Shown: positions 1 to 9,530, counted from the first letter of the stretch. The stretch is 64,000 bases of DNA from JAAOIF01 sp965206195 (GCA_965206195.1 CBDBIZ010000011.1:1364001-1428000); one strand, 5' to 3'. The notes: generated by a model from the letters alone, not told the origin. Numbers and translations are program-made.

Positions 1-103
1 CATATTCTTCTTGTGCTGTTAAAATAGGGGGATATTTTTGAATACCTAAGGCATTTGAAGGCTTAATAGCAGTTTTAGCAGTGGGGGCAAAATCTGGATT
101 CAT
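1..103 (-). CDS. Hypothetical protein, N-terminal fragment cut by the window edge
   Basis: An ATG on the minus strand at 101-103 opens a frame without stops to the window edge, giving 34 residues that begin MNPDFAPTAKTAIKPSNALG. It is Pro- and Ala-rich with no signal peptide or membrane segment. It lies downstream of gmk in the same direction with a gap of about 45 bp, so it could be the next gene of that operon. The residues do not match RpoZ, which often follows gmk in Gammaproteobacteria. I do not recognise the family. Confidence 0.5.
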   Translation of the reverse strand, partial: MNPDFAPTAKTAIKPSNALGIQKYPPILTAQEEY

Positions 104-148
104 AGTTATAATTAATTAATTAATATTAGTATGGGTTAATATTATAGA

Positions 149-754
149 TTAAGTTAATTGTTTAAGCAAGGTTTGATGCTTGTTGAGTTGTTGGGCAAGG
201 ACTAGACGCTGAGAATAAATAATAGTTAGTAAATCATTTAACGCAACATCAAAATTATCATTAATCACCAAATAATCAAATTCAGCAAAATGTTGCATCT
301 CGCTAACTGCATCAGACATTCTCTTGTTAATAATACTTTGCTTGTCTTGCCCTCTAGCGGTTAAACGCTCTCTTAGAGCTGCTTGAGAGGGTGGCAAGAT
401 AAAGATGCTAATGGCGTGGTGGAAGTTTTTTTTGACCGCTCTAGCCCCTTGCCAATCAATTTCTAAAATAACATCGGAGCCGCTACCCAGTAAGTTTTTA
501 ACGCTTTGTTTGCTGCTACCATAATAGTTGTCAAAGACTTGAGCGGATTCGATAAACCCATTTTCTTGATCAATTTTTTCAAACTCATCAACAGCAACAA
601 AAAAATAATTTTCACCCTCTATCTCACCTGGGCGAGCAGGGCGCGTGGTGTGGGAAATTGATACTGATACATCAGTGGTTTTTTCCAGTAATGCTTTGAC
701 TAAAGAAGTTTTACCACAACCTGAAGGCGCAGAAACAATAAATAAATTAGCCAT
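149..754 (-). CDS. gmk: Guanylate kinase
   Basis: Phosphorylates GMP to GDP with ATP in the cytosol, an essential step of guanine nucleotide supply. The 201-residue product has the family's usual length. The P-loop APSGCGKTS lies near residues 9-17. The GMP-binding part follows (SISHTTRPARPGEIEGENYF, near 33-52), then the core DVILEIDWQGA (near 94-104), which matches known Gmk proteins. It is the last recognised gene of the minus-strand envelope operon, 14 bp after yggX. Its linkage to lpx/bam genes rather than rpoZ-spoT is unusual compared with E. coli. Confidence 0.97.
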   Translation of the reverse strand: MANLFIVSAPSGCGKTSLVKALLEKTTDVSVSISHTTRPARPGEIEGENYFFVAVDEFEKIDQENGFIESAQVFDNYYGSSKQSVKNLLGSGSDVILEIDWQGARAVKKNFHHAISIFILPPSQAALRERLTARGQDKQSIINKRMSDAVSEMQHFAEFDYLVINDNFDVALNDLLTIIYSQRLVLAQQLNKHQTLLKQLT

Positions 755-768
755 AAATACTAAATAAA

Positions 769-1044
769 TTAAGGCTTGGAAGTAGGCTTATAGCCTTGAA
801 TATCATCAGCCCCTTCTGTGGAGAAAAAGAATTTTTCCATTTGTTCTTTAAGGTAGCTTTGCGCTTTGTCATCTAGCATATTGAGATTGTTTTCGTTAAT
901 CAACATGGTTTGATAATCTAGCCATAATTGCCAGCCTGACTTAGAAACATTAGCCAAAATACGCCTGCCCAAATCACCTGGGTAGGGCGCGCGTTCTAGT
1001 GCTTCAAGTTCTTGGTTTAATTTAATACATTGTACGGTCTTCAT
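769..1044 (-). CDS. yggX: Probable Fe(2+)-trafficking protein YggX
   Basis: A 91-residue cytosolic protein of the YggX family, which protects iron-sulfur clusters and helps handle labile iron during oxidative stress. Diagnostic parts are the N-terminal MKTVQCIKL with its conserved Cys6, YPGDLGRRI near 21-29, and WQLWLDYQTMLINE followed by LNM in the middle, all close to E. coli YggX. The ATG overlaps the murJ stop by 4 bp (ATGA), which suggests translational coupling. In many Gammaproteobacteria yggX follows mutY, so its place behind murJ is a lineage-specific arrangement. Confidence 0.95.
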   Translation of the reverse strand: MKTVQCIKLNQELEALERAPYPGDLGRRILANVSKSGWQLWLDYQTMLINENNLNMLDDKAQSYLKEQMEKFFFSTEGADDIQGYKPTSKP

Positions 1045-2570
1045 AATTGTTTTATCCTCACGCCTAATAAACCCAAACCTACAAAGTAAATGATTGCAGC
1101 ACTAACAATGGTTAGCATAATCACGCTGATACGTTGCCAAGCATCAGCTACTAAATAAAAATCAGGGCTATTAGCAAAATTTAAAATAAAAATAGCCATT
1201 ATAAGGCTTGCTATTAAAATTTTTAAAAAAAGTTTGATTAAATCACTAGAAATTGTCAGAATTGATCGTTTATTTAGATAATAATATAGCAAAAACGCAT
1301 TAATTAAAGCTGAGATTGAGGTAGCAATCGCCAGACCGACATGGGCAAAATAATACGCTAATATAATATTTAGCAAGACATTTGTCAGCATTGCCACCAC
1401 GCCCACTTTAACTGGCGTTTTGGTGTCTCCTCTCGCAAGAAATGCTGGGACTAAGATTTTGACTATAATAAAAGCCACTAGCCCCGAGCCATATGCCATC
1501 AAACTAAGCGCAGACTGCCTCGCTGCAAAGGCACTAAATTCATAATATTGAAACAAAGTGATAATGAGTGGCTCTGCTAACAATATTAAGCCTACGCAAG
1601 CGGGCGCACCCAGTAACAATCCAATTTTTAACGCATAATTAAGACTATCAGTAAATCGCTTTTCATCTTGATTGGCAAAATGATGACTGAGTTTTGCCAA
1701 GGCGACAATTGCCAAGGCGATGCCGACCAATGCCAAAGGTAATTCTAATAAACGATCAGCGTAATACAACCAAGAAACACTGCCACTGACCAAAGTGGTG
1801 GCAATCATGGTATCAATTAGCAGGTTAATTTGTGAGACTGAAACCCCGAATAGGGCAGGCAACATGCGTTTTTTTAAAGTTTTGACGCTATCGTGCTGAC
1901 CCCGCACTAAGCGCGGCATTTTTTTGATTTTAATTAAAAACGGAATTTGTAATAACAGTTGTGCAATGCCACCAATCAATACCCCCCATGCTAATGCCAT
2001 AATAGGTGTTGCCAAGTACCTAGACAAATAAATAGCACTTAAAATCATTGAAATATTGAGTAAAACTGGGGTAAAGGCAGGCAGTGCAAACTTATCATAA
2101 GTATTTAAAATAGCCCCTGAAAATGCGGTGAGTGAAATCAGTAGTAAATAAGGAAAAGTAATTCTGAGCATATCAGTAGCTAAATTGAATTTAATTTGCT
2201 CAGCGTCAAAGTAAAAATTCCAAGCAAACATAAAAATAATCAGCGGGGCGACAATAACAGCAATCACAGTAATAACAATCAAAATGATTAAAAATTTAGT
2301 ACCAATATGATTAATGACGTTTTGTGCCTCAGTTGCGCCATGCTTAACTTTAGCTTCGGCTAAAATCGGCACAAAGGCTTGAGAAAAAGCCCCTTCAGCA
2401 AACAGTCTTCTAAGAAAATTAGGGATTCTAAAGGCAACAAAAAAAGCATCAGTTAAGCCATTAGCACCAAAGTAGCGGGCAATAAAGTAGTCACGAACTA
2501 ACCCTAGAATGCGCGATACAAAAGTCATAGCAGTAACAACACTGCTAGACTTTAAAAAAGACCTACTCAT
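1041..2570 (-). CDS. murJ: Lipid II flippase MurJ (MviN)
   Basis: Polytopic inner-membrane protein of the MOP exporter superfamily that flips undecaprenyl-linked peptidoglycan precursor to the periplasmic face. The 509-residue length is typical, with about 14 hydrophobic segments. The N-terminal signature is clear: TFVSRILGLVRDYFIARYFG, then TDAFFVAFRIPNFLRRLFAEGAFSQ shortly after, including the Arg-rich cavity residues of the family. It begins 18 bp after lpxA and overlaps yggX by 4 bp, so it is co-transcribed with the lipid A and bam genes. That links peptidoglycan and outer-membrane synthesis in one operon. Confidence 0.97.
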   Translation of the reverse strand: MSRSFLKSSSVVTAMTFVSRILGLVRDYFIARYFGANGLTDAFFVAFRIPNFLRRLFAEGAFSQAFVPILAEAKVKHGATEAQNVINHIGTKFLIILIVITVIAVIVAPLIIFMFAWNFYFDAEQIKFNLATDMLRITFPYLLLISLTAFSGAILNTYDKFALPAFTPVLLNISMILSAIYLSRYLATPIMALAWGVLIGGIAQLLLQIPFLIKIKKMPRLVRGQHDSVKTLKKRMLPALFGVSVSQINLLIDTMIATTLVSGSVSWLYYADRLLELPLALVGIALAIVALAKLSHHFANQDEKRFTDSLNYALKIGLLLGAPACVGLILLAEPLIITLFQYYEFSAFAARQSALSLMAYGSGLVAFIIVKILVPAFLARGDTKTPVKVGVVAMLTNVLLNIILAYYFAHVGLAIATSISALINAFLLYYYLNKRSILTISSDLIKLFLKILIASLIMAIFILNFANSPDFYLVADAWQRISVIMLTIVSAAIIYFVGLGLLGVRIKQL

Positions 2571-2588
2571 TATAGTATTATCCAGATT

Positions 2589-3380
2589 TTACTCTTCAGT
2601 TGGGCCACGCATAATACCAACATTAGATTTGCGAATACATTTGATAAACTGCATCACTTCTGGGTGGTCGGATTCTGATTGTTCTAACGCCCTCAAAGAT
2701 TGATCTAACAAACCAGATTCACGATAAACTGATTTAAAGGCGCGTTTAATAGCGGCAATAGCATTCGGTGAAAAGCCGCGGCGTCGCATTCCCTCAACAT
2801 TAATGCTTCTAACGCGAGTTTGTACACCCGAAGCCACCATATAAGAAGGAATGTCTTTATTGACTTGGCAGCCCATGCCAATATAGGTGTGCATGCCAAT
2901 CATACAAAACTGTTTGACTAAAGTAAAGCCACCGAGAATTGCCCAATCTTGTATCTTTACATGGCCTGCTAATGAGGCGTTATTAGACATAATCACATGA
3001 TTACCTACTTGGCAGTCATGCGCAATATGCACATAGGCCATCAGCATATTATTGGAGCCCACTCGAGTGATAGAATTTTCTTTCTCTGTACCACGGTTAA
3101 TGGTGCAAAATTCACGAATTAAGTTATCATGACCAATAATTAAATTAGATTCTTGCCCCTGTTCATAAGTAATATCTTGCGGATCGCCACCAATCGAGGC
3201 AAATGAATAAATATGGTTGTTTTTGCCGATTTTAGTCGGACCTTGAATCACTGCATGTGATTCAATAATGGTGCCAGCATCAATTTCTACGCTAGCACCA
3301 ATAATAGCGTAAGCACATATTTCTGCGTCTTTATGAATTTTAGCACTAGGATGTACGATTGCATTAGGGTCTATTGCCAT
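2589..3380 (-). CDS. lpxA: UDP-N-acetylglucosamine acyltransferase LpxA
   Basis: Catalyses the first step of lipid A synthesis, moving a 3-hydroxyacyl chain from acyl-ACP to UDP-GlcNAc. The 263 residues comprise a left-handed beta helix of hexapeptide repeats (about 1-190) and a helical C-terminal domain (from about GMRRRGFSPNAIAAIKRAFK). The catalytic His region VHIAHDCQVGNHV is present, as is the family motif INRGTE. It follows fabZ at 28 bp. The usual next gene, lpxB, is not here; murJ takes its place. Confidence 0.97.
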   Translation of the reverse strand: MAIDPNAIVHPSAKIHKDAEICAYAIIGASVEIDAGTIIESHAVIQGPTKIGKNNHIYSFASIGGDPQDITYEQGQESNLIIGHDNLIREFCTINRGTEKENSITRVGSNNMLMAYVHIAHDCQVGNHVIMSNNASLAGHVKIQDWAILGGFTLVKQFCMIGMHTYIGMGCQVNKDIPSYMVASGVQTRVRSINVEGMRRRGFSPNAIAAIKRAFKSVYRESGLLDQSLRALEQSESDHPEVMQFIKCIRKSNVGIMRGPTEE

Positions 3381-3408
3381 AATATTTTCCTCAACTTGAG
3401 TTTGATTT

Positions 3409-3852
3409 TTAATCTGCTATTTTTTGTGTACACATTAGCTCAGCGTTAGTGACTATTTCCCCCTCAACCGAAGCCTGACATTTAAACTTCCATATGCCAC
3501 GTTTAATAGTAATTACTTCTACTGCTAAGCGTATTTGATCGCCCGGTTCAACCATACGCTTAAAGCGCACCTTATCAATCCCAACTAACATATATATTTG
3601 CCCATCAATTGGCTTACTTTGTTCAGATTTAAACGCTAAAATACCAGTAGCTTGCGCCAATGCTTCAACAATCATTACCCCTGGCATGATCGCTTGTCCA
3701 GGAAAATGCCCAGTGAATTGCGGCTCATTAAAGGTAGTGTTTTTAATCGCAACCAAAGATTTCCCAACTTCTAACGCTAGCACTCTGTCGATGAGTAAAA
3801 AAGGGTAGCGGTGAGGCAGGTAGTTTTTCACATCCTGAATATTCATCTGCAT
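3409..3852 (-). CDS. fabZ: 3-hydroxyacyl-ACP dehydratase FabZ
   Basis: Dehydrates 3-hydroxyacyl-ACP in type II fatty acid synthesis and so competes with LpxA and LpxD for the same substrate. The 147-residue hot-dog protein carries the catalytic His49 in GHFPGQAIMPGV and Glu63 in VEALAQ, with the N-terminal LPHRYPFLLIDR typical of FabZ. A second ATG two codons in (MNIQDV) could be the real start. It sits between lpxD (6 bp away) and lpxA, the conserved arrangement that couples phospholipid and lipid A supply. Confidence 0.97.
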   Translation of the reverse strand: MQMNIQDVKNYLPHRYPFLLIDRVLALEVGKSLVAIKNTTFNEPQFTGHFPGQAIMPGVMIVEALAQATGILAFKSEQSKPIDGQIYMLVGIDKVRFKRMVEPGDQIRLAVEVITIKRGIWKFKCQASVEGEIVTNAELMCTQKIAD

Positions 3853-3858
3853 AGAGGT

Positions 3859-4854
3859 TTAGTCCTTTAAATTTTTGAGTTTAACGTTTAGGTATTTGGT
3901 GATTTTATCAAGTTTTGTCAACCATATACTGATATTCTGCCATTGTTTGTGTGGCATCAGTGGCATAATACCAGTATAGAGACCCGGTTTTTTAATGTCT
4001 TTATCAATTGTACTGTTGCCACTGATAATTGCATCGTCACAAATGTTAATATGGTCAATAATTCCTACCATGCCAGCAATCATACAACGCTTTCCTAGAA
4101 TTGTACTACCAGCAATACCTGTATTGGCAGCAATAGCAGTATCTTGACCAATAATAACGTTGTGAGCGATGTGTATTAAGTTGTCAAGTCGCACACCATC
4201 GTGTATTTGTGTATCTTCCAGTGTTCCTCTGTCAATGGTAGTATTAGCACCAATGGTAACGTGATTGCCAATCACAACCCTACCCAAATGCGCAATTGTA
4301 TGCCAATGACCTTGATTATCTTTAACATTGCCAAAACCCTCTGAGCCAATCACTACCCCTGGAGCGATGACCACATTGTTACCAATTAAACAGTTTTGTA
4401 AAATCACTACATTTGAGCCTATATGCGTATTATCACCAATCATCACACCAGCTTCGATAACACAATGTGCACCGATAACACAATGATTGCCAATCACAAC
4501 ATGCTCACCAATAACACAATTTTGTGCAATTTTTGCATGGGTAATTTTTACACTTGAATGAATACCGCTTGAATGCGTGGGTTGTTGCTTAAAATAATGA
4601 GTGAGTTTAGCAAAGGCCAAGCGTACGTTATCCACCACTAACGCATTAGTAGGACATTTGGATAATAAGTTTTCATTTAACAAAATTGCGCCCGCTTGTG
4701 ATGTGGTTAAATCTTGCGTGTTTTTTTTGCTAACAATGTAGCTTAGTTGATTTTTTTTTGCCAAAGAAATTGAGGCGATAGCCGTAATTTCAAGGTTAGC
4801 ATCACCAATGATTTTTGCATCGATAAAACCCGCAAGCTCTTTGAGTGTATACAT
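3859..4854 (-). CDS. lpxD: UDP-3-O-acylglucosamine N-acyltransferase LpxD
   Basis: Third enzyme of lipid A synthesis, N-acylating UDP-3-O-acyl-glucosamine. The 331 residues include an N-terminal uridine-binding domain (about 1-100), a long hexapeptide left-handed beta helix with many IGxxxxIG-type turns, and a C-terminal helix. The catalytic-His region LDNLIHIAHNVIIGQDTAIA and the IDRGTLEDT motif are both present. It lies between ompH and fabZ in the standard ompH-lpxD-fabZ-lpxA order. Confidence 0.97.
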   Translation of the reverse strand: MYTLKELAGFIDAKIIGDANLEITAIASISLAKKNQLSYIVSKKNTQDLTTSQAGAILLNENLLSKCPTNALVVDNVRLAFAKLTHYFKQQPTHSSGIHSSVKITHAKIAQNCVIGEHVVIGNHCVIGAHCVIEAGVMIGDNTHIGSNVVILQNCLIGNNVVIAPGVVIGSEGFGNVKDNQGHWHTIAHLGRVVIGNHVTIGANTTIDRGTLEDTQIHDGVRLDNLIHIAHNVIIGQDTAIAANTGIAGSTILGKRCMIAGMVGIIDHINICDDAIISGNSTIDKDIKKPGLYTGIMPLMPHKQWQNISIWLTKLDKITKYLNVKLKNLKD

Positions 4855-4891
4855 TTTTTTAATTGAGGGGTTCTTTATTTATGCAAAGGTC

Positions 4892-5395
4892 TTATTTAAA
4901 TAACGCCCTAAGTCTTTCGCTAATTATAGAGGTAATGTTGATTTTTTCACTAACGTACGCGACTTTTTGGTACAGGATTAAATCAAATTCTTGCTCTTTA
5001 GCTACTTCTTGAATGGTTTGATTGATTAAGTCTTCAATTTTTCCTAATTCGGTTGAATTTTTAAGTTGCAATGCTTGTTGCAATTTAATGGCTTTTTGTT
5101 TAAGTTCAGCTTCCAGAGCTGATATTTTTTTAACCTCAGACTTAATTTCTTCTTTGGATAAATCGTCTTTATTGTTGTCAAATTCTATTAGTAGTGATTC
5201 TATTTCTTTTCTAAATGCTAAAAGTTTTTCTTCTTGGGGTTTAAACTGCGCAACTACAGCTTGATTAGCCTCAATAAATTGTGGTGAGCTGCTAACCACA
5301 TGGTCAATATTAATATAACCAATTTTAAGTGGTGCTGCCAATACGCTAGCTAAGGTTAGACTAACTGTGAGTAATAAAAAAGCCAAGATTTTCAT
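4892..5395 (-). CDS. ompH: OmpH/Skp-family periplasmic chaperone
   Basis: A 167-residue exported protein of the OmpH/Skp family, which holds unfolded outer-membrane proteins on the way to the Bam complex. A Sec signal peptide covers about residues 1-20 (hydrophobic ILAFLLLTVSLTLASVLA ending at AA|P). The mature start LKIGYINIDHVV is characteristic. The body is a charged Lys/Glu-rich coiled coil (about 50-120), and the C-terminal strand region resembles EQEFDLILYQ. It sits directly after bamA, the conserved position. Confidence 0.93.
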   Translation of the reverse strand: MKILAFLLLTVSLTLASVLAAPLKIGYINIDHVVSSSPQFIEANQAVVAQFKPQEEKLLAFRKEIESLLIEFDNNKDDLSKEEIKSEVKKISALEAELKQKAIKLQQALQLKNSTELGKIEDLINQTIQEVAKEQEFDLILYQKVAYVSEKINITSIISERLRALFK

Positions 5396-5426
5396 GATAG
5401 TCTGGTTATATAGTTATAAAGTTGAG

Positions 5427-7721
5427 TTAAAAGCTGGTACCTATAGTGAAGTCTATGTTTTTAGTGCTATCTCCACTATTTTTAAGTAAGGGTATAGCTG
5501 CATAGATACCAATCGGGCCAACTGGGGTTAACCAGTTAAATGCAACCCCAGTTGCTGAGCGTATATCATCAAAACTAGACAGCTTTGTGCTAATGCTACC
5601 TGCATCAATAAATGCACTAACGCGCATATTATCAGCCTTTTTACCGACAAAGTCTAGCGTAGAGATAATCGAAGTGCTGGCTAATAATGATAATCCACCA
5701 CCGATAGCATTGCCATCGGAGTAGGTGTCACCTAATGAGTTAAAATCAAAGCCACGAACAGAAGATGAACCACCGCCATAATAACGCTCAAAGAAAGGTA
5801 ATCTTTTGCCACCATAACCGCTGCCAATGCCAATATCGCCTTTAAGGTTAAAGGTTAATTCTTGGTTGATTGGATAATAACTTTTGTGTGAAGCGTCTAT
5901 TTTATAGTAGCGGAAATCACCCAGCGGTGAAGCAAGTCTAAATCTGATTTTGTTTTGTTGCCCTTCGGTCGCAAAGTTGAAGTTGTTTAAAGTATTGTTT
6001 GACCAATTAACCCCCAGTCTAACTTCAAGGTCGTCTTCATCGGCACATTGTTGGGGTTCATTATTAGTGGCAAAAATAGTGCCACAATTGACATCACGGG
6101 TTAATATTGCAATCTCTGTGTTAATGCGGGTGTTTTCACTAACTGGAATACCGTAACCAACTGAAACACCGTTTTCGTCAATTTGGTAGGAGCTCACGTC
6201 CAACTCTTCACCATCAATAGACTTAGTAAAGATACCGTAACTAATTGAGTGTTTGTCGTCGGTGAAATAAGGGTCTGAAAAAAAGAAACTGGCTTCTTGT
6301 ACCGCTTCTGAGTTAACGATATTGGCATTTAGTACATTACCCGTACCTAAGAAATTATTTTCTTGAATGCCTAAATTAAATGCAATACCGACTTCATTAG
6401 ACTGAGAAAATCCAATTGAAAATTGACCAGTTTTGGTTTCTTCTACTGTGAAATTAACGTTGATTTTATCTTGAGAGTTGTTAACTTGTGACACTTCCAT
6501 TTTGACATCAGAGAAAAAACCTAAACGCCTAATTTTTTTAATCGATTCATTGAGTTCGCTGGCAGAATAAAGTCCGCCTTCAGCAATATTGATTTCACGA
6601 CGAATCACGTGGTCTTGTGTGCGTGTGTTACCATCAATAGTAATTCGATTGATATAGACTTTTTGATTAAGCGAGACGTTGACATTTAACTCAATGGTAT
6701 GATTTTTGCTATCCTCTTTAGTAATTGGGTCTATTTTGGCAAAAGCATAACCTTTATTGGCAAATAAATTAGAAACCGCTCTGATGCCTTTGACAACTTG
6801 TTTACGTTTAAATATATCACCTGTATTTAGTGCAAACAGACTTTTTAATTCCTCAGGTGCTTGATTGAGTAAATCTCCTGTGAAGCGAATATTGCTGATT
6901 TTGTACTGTTGTCCTTCATTTATTTGAATATCAACAGTTATTTTTTCTTTGTCATCAGCAAGCTCAGTGTTGGTTTTAATGACTTTAAAATCAAGATAGC
7001 CTGCATTGATATAAAAAGAGCGCATTGCCTCAATACCCGCATCAAGCTCAATTTTAGAGTAATGGTCTTTTTCAGTAAAATAATTCACAATAAAGAAATC
7101 TGGCTCACCAATTTTAAACAAATCTAGCAACTCATCCTCGTCGTAGATTTTATTGCCAGTTATTTTAAAGGTATCAATACGTGCCACTTTGCCTTCGTAA
7201 ATATCCAGCTCAATGCCAACGCGATTTTGCGCATCAACTTCAACTGTTTCAGTGATTTTAGCACTATAGTAACCTTTGGCAATATAAGCGGCTTGTAGCT
7301 CAGTGATGAGTTCATTTAGGAGTTTTTTATTAAAAATTCTACCTTGAGTCAAACCCATGACTTGTAAGATTTCATCAATCCGGTCTTTAACCAGGACTTT
7401 GTCTGTATAGTTTAATAATTCAATATATTTAATGTGTGGATTCTCTTGAACATTAATCTTTAAAACTTGGTCGTGTTGTGTAACTTCAATGTCTTTAAAA
7501 AATTGAGTTTTGTAAAGCACACGAATAATTTTTGCAGAGATTTCTTGATTGTATTCATCACCCACTTCAACAGGCAAATAACTCAGTACCGTGCCCCTAG
7601 ATATGACATCTAGTCCTGATATTTCAATACTTTTGATATTTGCAGCCACAAGTGTTAGGGGGGTAAAAGTAGCAGTGAAAAAACTCAATATCAAACAGAT
7701 TTTAATAATAATTTTTGCCAT
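5427..7721 (-). CDS. bamA: Outer membrane protein assembly factor BamA
   Basis: Essential Omp85-family protein that folds beta-barrels into the outer membrane. Of 764 residues, about 1-28 form the signal peptide, five POTRA domains fill roughly 29-430, and a 16-strand barrel follows. The barrel carries GGSSSVRGF, a variant of the family's lid-loop VRGF motif. The last residue is Phe (DFTIGTSF), the outer-membrane insertion signal. The gene lies between rseP and ompH as in other Gammaproteobacteria. The length is close to the usual 800 residues. Confidence 0.97.
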   Translation of the reverse strand: MAKIIIKICLILSFFTATFTPLTLVAANIKSIEISGLDVISRGTVLSYLPVEVGDEYNQEISAKIIRVLYKTQFFKDIEVTQHDQVLKINVQENPHIKYIELLNYTDKVLVKDRIDEILQVMGLTQGRIFNKKLLNELITELQAAYIAKGYYSAKITETVEVDAQNRVGIELDIYEGKVARIDTFKITGNKIYDEDELLDLFKIGEPDFFIVNYFTEKDHYSKIELDAGIEAMRSFYINAGYLDFKVIKTNTELADDKEKITVDIQINEGQQYKISNIRFTGDLLNQAPEELKSLFALNTGDIFKRKQVVKGIRAVSNLFANKGYAFAKIDPITKEDSKNHTIELNVNVSLNQKVYINRITIDGNTRTQDHVIRREINIAEGGLYSASELNESIKKIRRLGFFSDVKMEVSQVNNSQDKINVNFTVEETKTGQFSIGFSQSNEVGIAFNLGIQENNFLGTGNVLNANIVNSEAVQEASFFFSDPYFTDDKHSISYGIFTKSIDGEELDVSSYQIDENGVSVGYGIPVSENTRINTEIAILTRDVNCGTIFATNNEPQQCADEDDLEVRLGVNWSNNTLNNFNFATEGQQNKIRFRLASPLGDFRYYKIDASHKSYYPINQELTFNLKGDIGIGSGYGGKRLPFFERYYGGGSSSVRGFDFNSLGDTYSDGNAIGGGLSLLASTSIISTLDFVGKKADNMRVSAFIDAGSISTKLSSFDDIRSATGVAFNWLTPVGPIGIYAAIPLLKNSGDSTKNIDFTIGTSF

Positions 7722-7733
7722 ACATCTTAAAAC

Positions 7734-9080
7734 TTATAATAATCGCAGCAGGTCATTATACATACCTACAAAGATTAATGAGGCAATAAACAACAAACCT
7801 AATTTAGTCAATAATTGTTGCGTGTTTTGAGTCAAAGCAGAGCCTTTGAGGATTTCAATTAAATACAAAAACAAGTGTCCGCCATCTAATAGCGGTATCG
7901 GTAACAAATTAATTAAACCCAGTCCAATACTAATCAATGCCAAAAAAGATAAAAACGAAACCAAATCTACTTGCACTGTTTTGCCTGCATAATTCGCAAT
8001 ACCGATAGGGCCACTAATCTGCTTGATAGAGGTTTCACCCAGTATCATTTTTTTAATCACTCTTAGGTTTAATAAGCTCAGTTGATAGGTTTTTATACTG
8101 GCAGACCAAAAAGCAGCTATCGGGTCTTTTTTAATCACTACGCGCCATTTGTCCAAATAATTCTCAGGTGCTTGCACGCTAACCCCAGCCTTACCCACGC
8201 CATTTTTGTTGTCTGGCGTTAGTGATAAAGTGATAACCTTGCCTTGACGCAAAACTTGCAATTTAATGCTACGAGCTGGGTGTTTTTTAATGAGCTCGGT
8301 AAAATCATGCCAAGTGTTAATAGCCTCACCCTTAGCACTGAGCACTTCATCAAGCGATTGCATGCCCGCTAAATCAGCAGCACTGCTAGGTACAACTTGA
8401 TTGATAATGGGCTTGAGGCTCGGCAGGGCAAACCTAAACCCTAAGTATTGCTCAAGACCTTGCTCTGGCTTGGCTAAAAAATCACCGCTCAAGGCTAACT
8501 TGCGTGTTTTTAATTCGCCAGTTTTTGTCAATACCCCCACAGTAATGGTTGGATGCGTTGCAAGCTGGATAAAATGCTGTGAAAATACCCCAATACTTGG
8601 GGTTTTATTAGTGTTAATACTCAGTAATCTATCCCCAAATGCCAAACCAGATTGCTCGGCAATGCTGTTGTTTTCTACCATCCCTACCACTGGCTTGATG
8701 CCTTGGGTACCGATGGTAAAAACCAAGGTGTAGAGTACAACAGCCAGCGCAAAATTAGCCAAAGGTCCAGCCACAACCACAGCAATACGCTGATAAACAT
8801 TGCGCCGATTAAAAGCACGATGTTGTTCTTGTTCGTCAATATCATCCTCATTCTCATCCAGCATTTTGACAAACCCGCCTAGCGGAATGGCGCATAATGT
8901 ATATTGAGTTTCACCAATTTTGAAAGATTTTAACACCTTGCCAAAACCAATAGAAAAACGCAATACTTTGATCCCGAGCTTTTTTGCCACCCAAAAATGC
9001 CCAAACTCATGTACCGTCACCAAGATAATAATGGCAACAATAAAGGCAACTAAAGCGATTAAAATATCAAATAATGCCAT
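7734..9080 (-). CDS. rseP: Site-2 intramembrane metalloprotease RseP
   Basis: Inner-membrane zinc protease that cleaves anti-sigma factor and signal-peptide remnants within the membrane, releasing the envelope-stress sigma factor. The HExxH motif lies at residues 24-28 (VHEFGH) in the first membrane segment. The C-terminal LLPIPLLDGGH carries the third metal-ligand region. PDZ modules lie between, as in VPSSAADLAGMQSLDEVLS. The 448 residues match the family. It follows the DUF971 gene by 14 bp and precedes bamA by 12 bp. The usual upstream neighbours dxr, cdsA and uppS are absent. Confidence 0.96.
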   Translation of the reverse strand: MALFDILIALVAFIVAIIILVTVHEFGHFWVAKKLGIKVLRFSIGFGKVLKSFKIGETQYTLCAIPLGGFVKMLDENEDDIDEQEQHRAFNRRNVYQRIAVVVAGPLANFALAVVLYTLVFTIGTQGIKPVVGMVENNSIAEQSGLAFGDRLLSINTNKTPSIGVFSQHFIQLATHPTITVGVLTKTGELKTRKLALSGDFLAKPEQGLEQYLGFRFALPSLKPIINQVVPSSAADLAGMQSLDEVLSAKGEAINTWHDFTELIKKHPARSIKLQVLRQGKVITLSLTPDNKNGVGKAGVSVQAPENYLDKWRVVIKKDPIAAFWSASIKTYQLSLLNLRVIKKMILGETSIKQISGPIGIANYAGKTVQVDLVSFLSFLALISIGLGLINLLPIPLLDGGHLFLYLIEILKGSALTQNTQQLLTKLGLLFIASLIFVGMYNDLLRLL

Positions 9081-9094
9081 ATTTAAACGTTAGG

Positions 9095-9451
9095 CTATTT
9101 AATTTGGCTATGGGTATGACCCGCTTGTTTGAGTTTATTTAAGTATTCAGGCCAAAGTTGTTGTTGTTTTGTGGCTAATTTATGCAAGTGTTGCCATGAA
9201 TAAATACCACTATCATGTCCATCGCTAAAAAACAAAATAACCGCATAGTTGCCAGTAGGTTGTATGCGTTGGATGGTTACATTTTCTTTGTCAACTTGCA
9301 AAGTTTCTTGCCCGCGCCCGTGACCCACCACTTCAGCAGAAGGCGAATAAACCCTCAGATATTCAGCACGAAGCGGGTAATCTACCTTATCAAAAGTAAT
9401 GGTTAATTGGGTTTTTGCTTTATTTAAGGTGAGGTTAGTAGGGGTTTGCAT
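9095..9451 (-). CDS. DUF971 domain protein, GBBH-like N-terminal domain
   Basis: A 118-residue cytosolic protein of the DUF971 family, related to the N-terminal domain of gamma-butyrobetaine hydroxylase. The family signatures are LRAEYLRVYSPSAEV near 28-42, then IQRIQPTGNYAVILFFSDGH and SGIYSWQHLHKL. The domain binds metal in some relatives, but stand-alone copies have no firm function and are often found near iron-sulfur or hslUV genes. It is the first gene of the minus-strand envelope operon, so the promoter must lie within 9452-9530, shared divergently with dapF. Confidence 0.88.
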   Translation of the reverse strand: MQTPTNLTLNKAKTQLTITFDKVDYPLRAEYLRVYSPSAEVVGHGRGQETLQVDKENVTIQRIQPTGNYAVILFFSDGHDSGIYSWQHLHKLATKQQQLWPEYLNKLKQAGHTHSQIK

Positions 9452-9530
9452 AATTGACTCGTTGCTATAAATGGCTACATTTTAGCAGAACTCAATTATT
9501 TAACTCAATCAAGTGGGTAAAATAATCATC

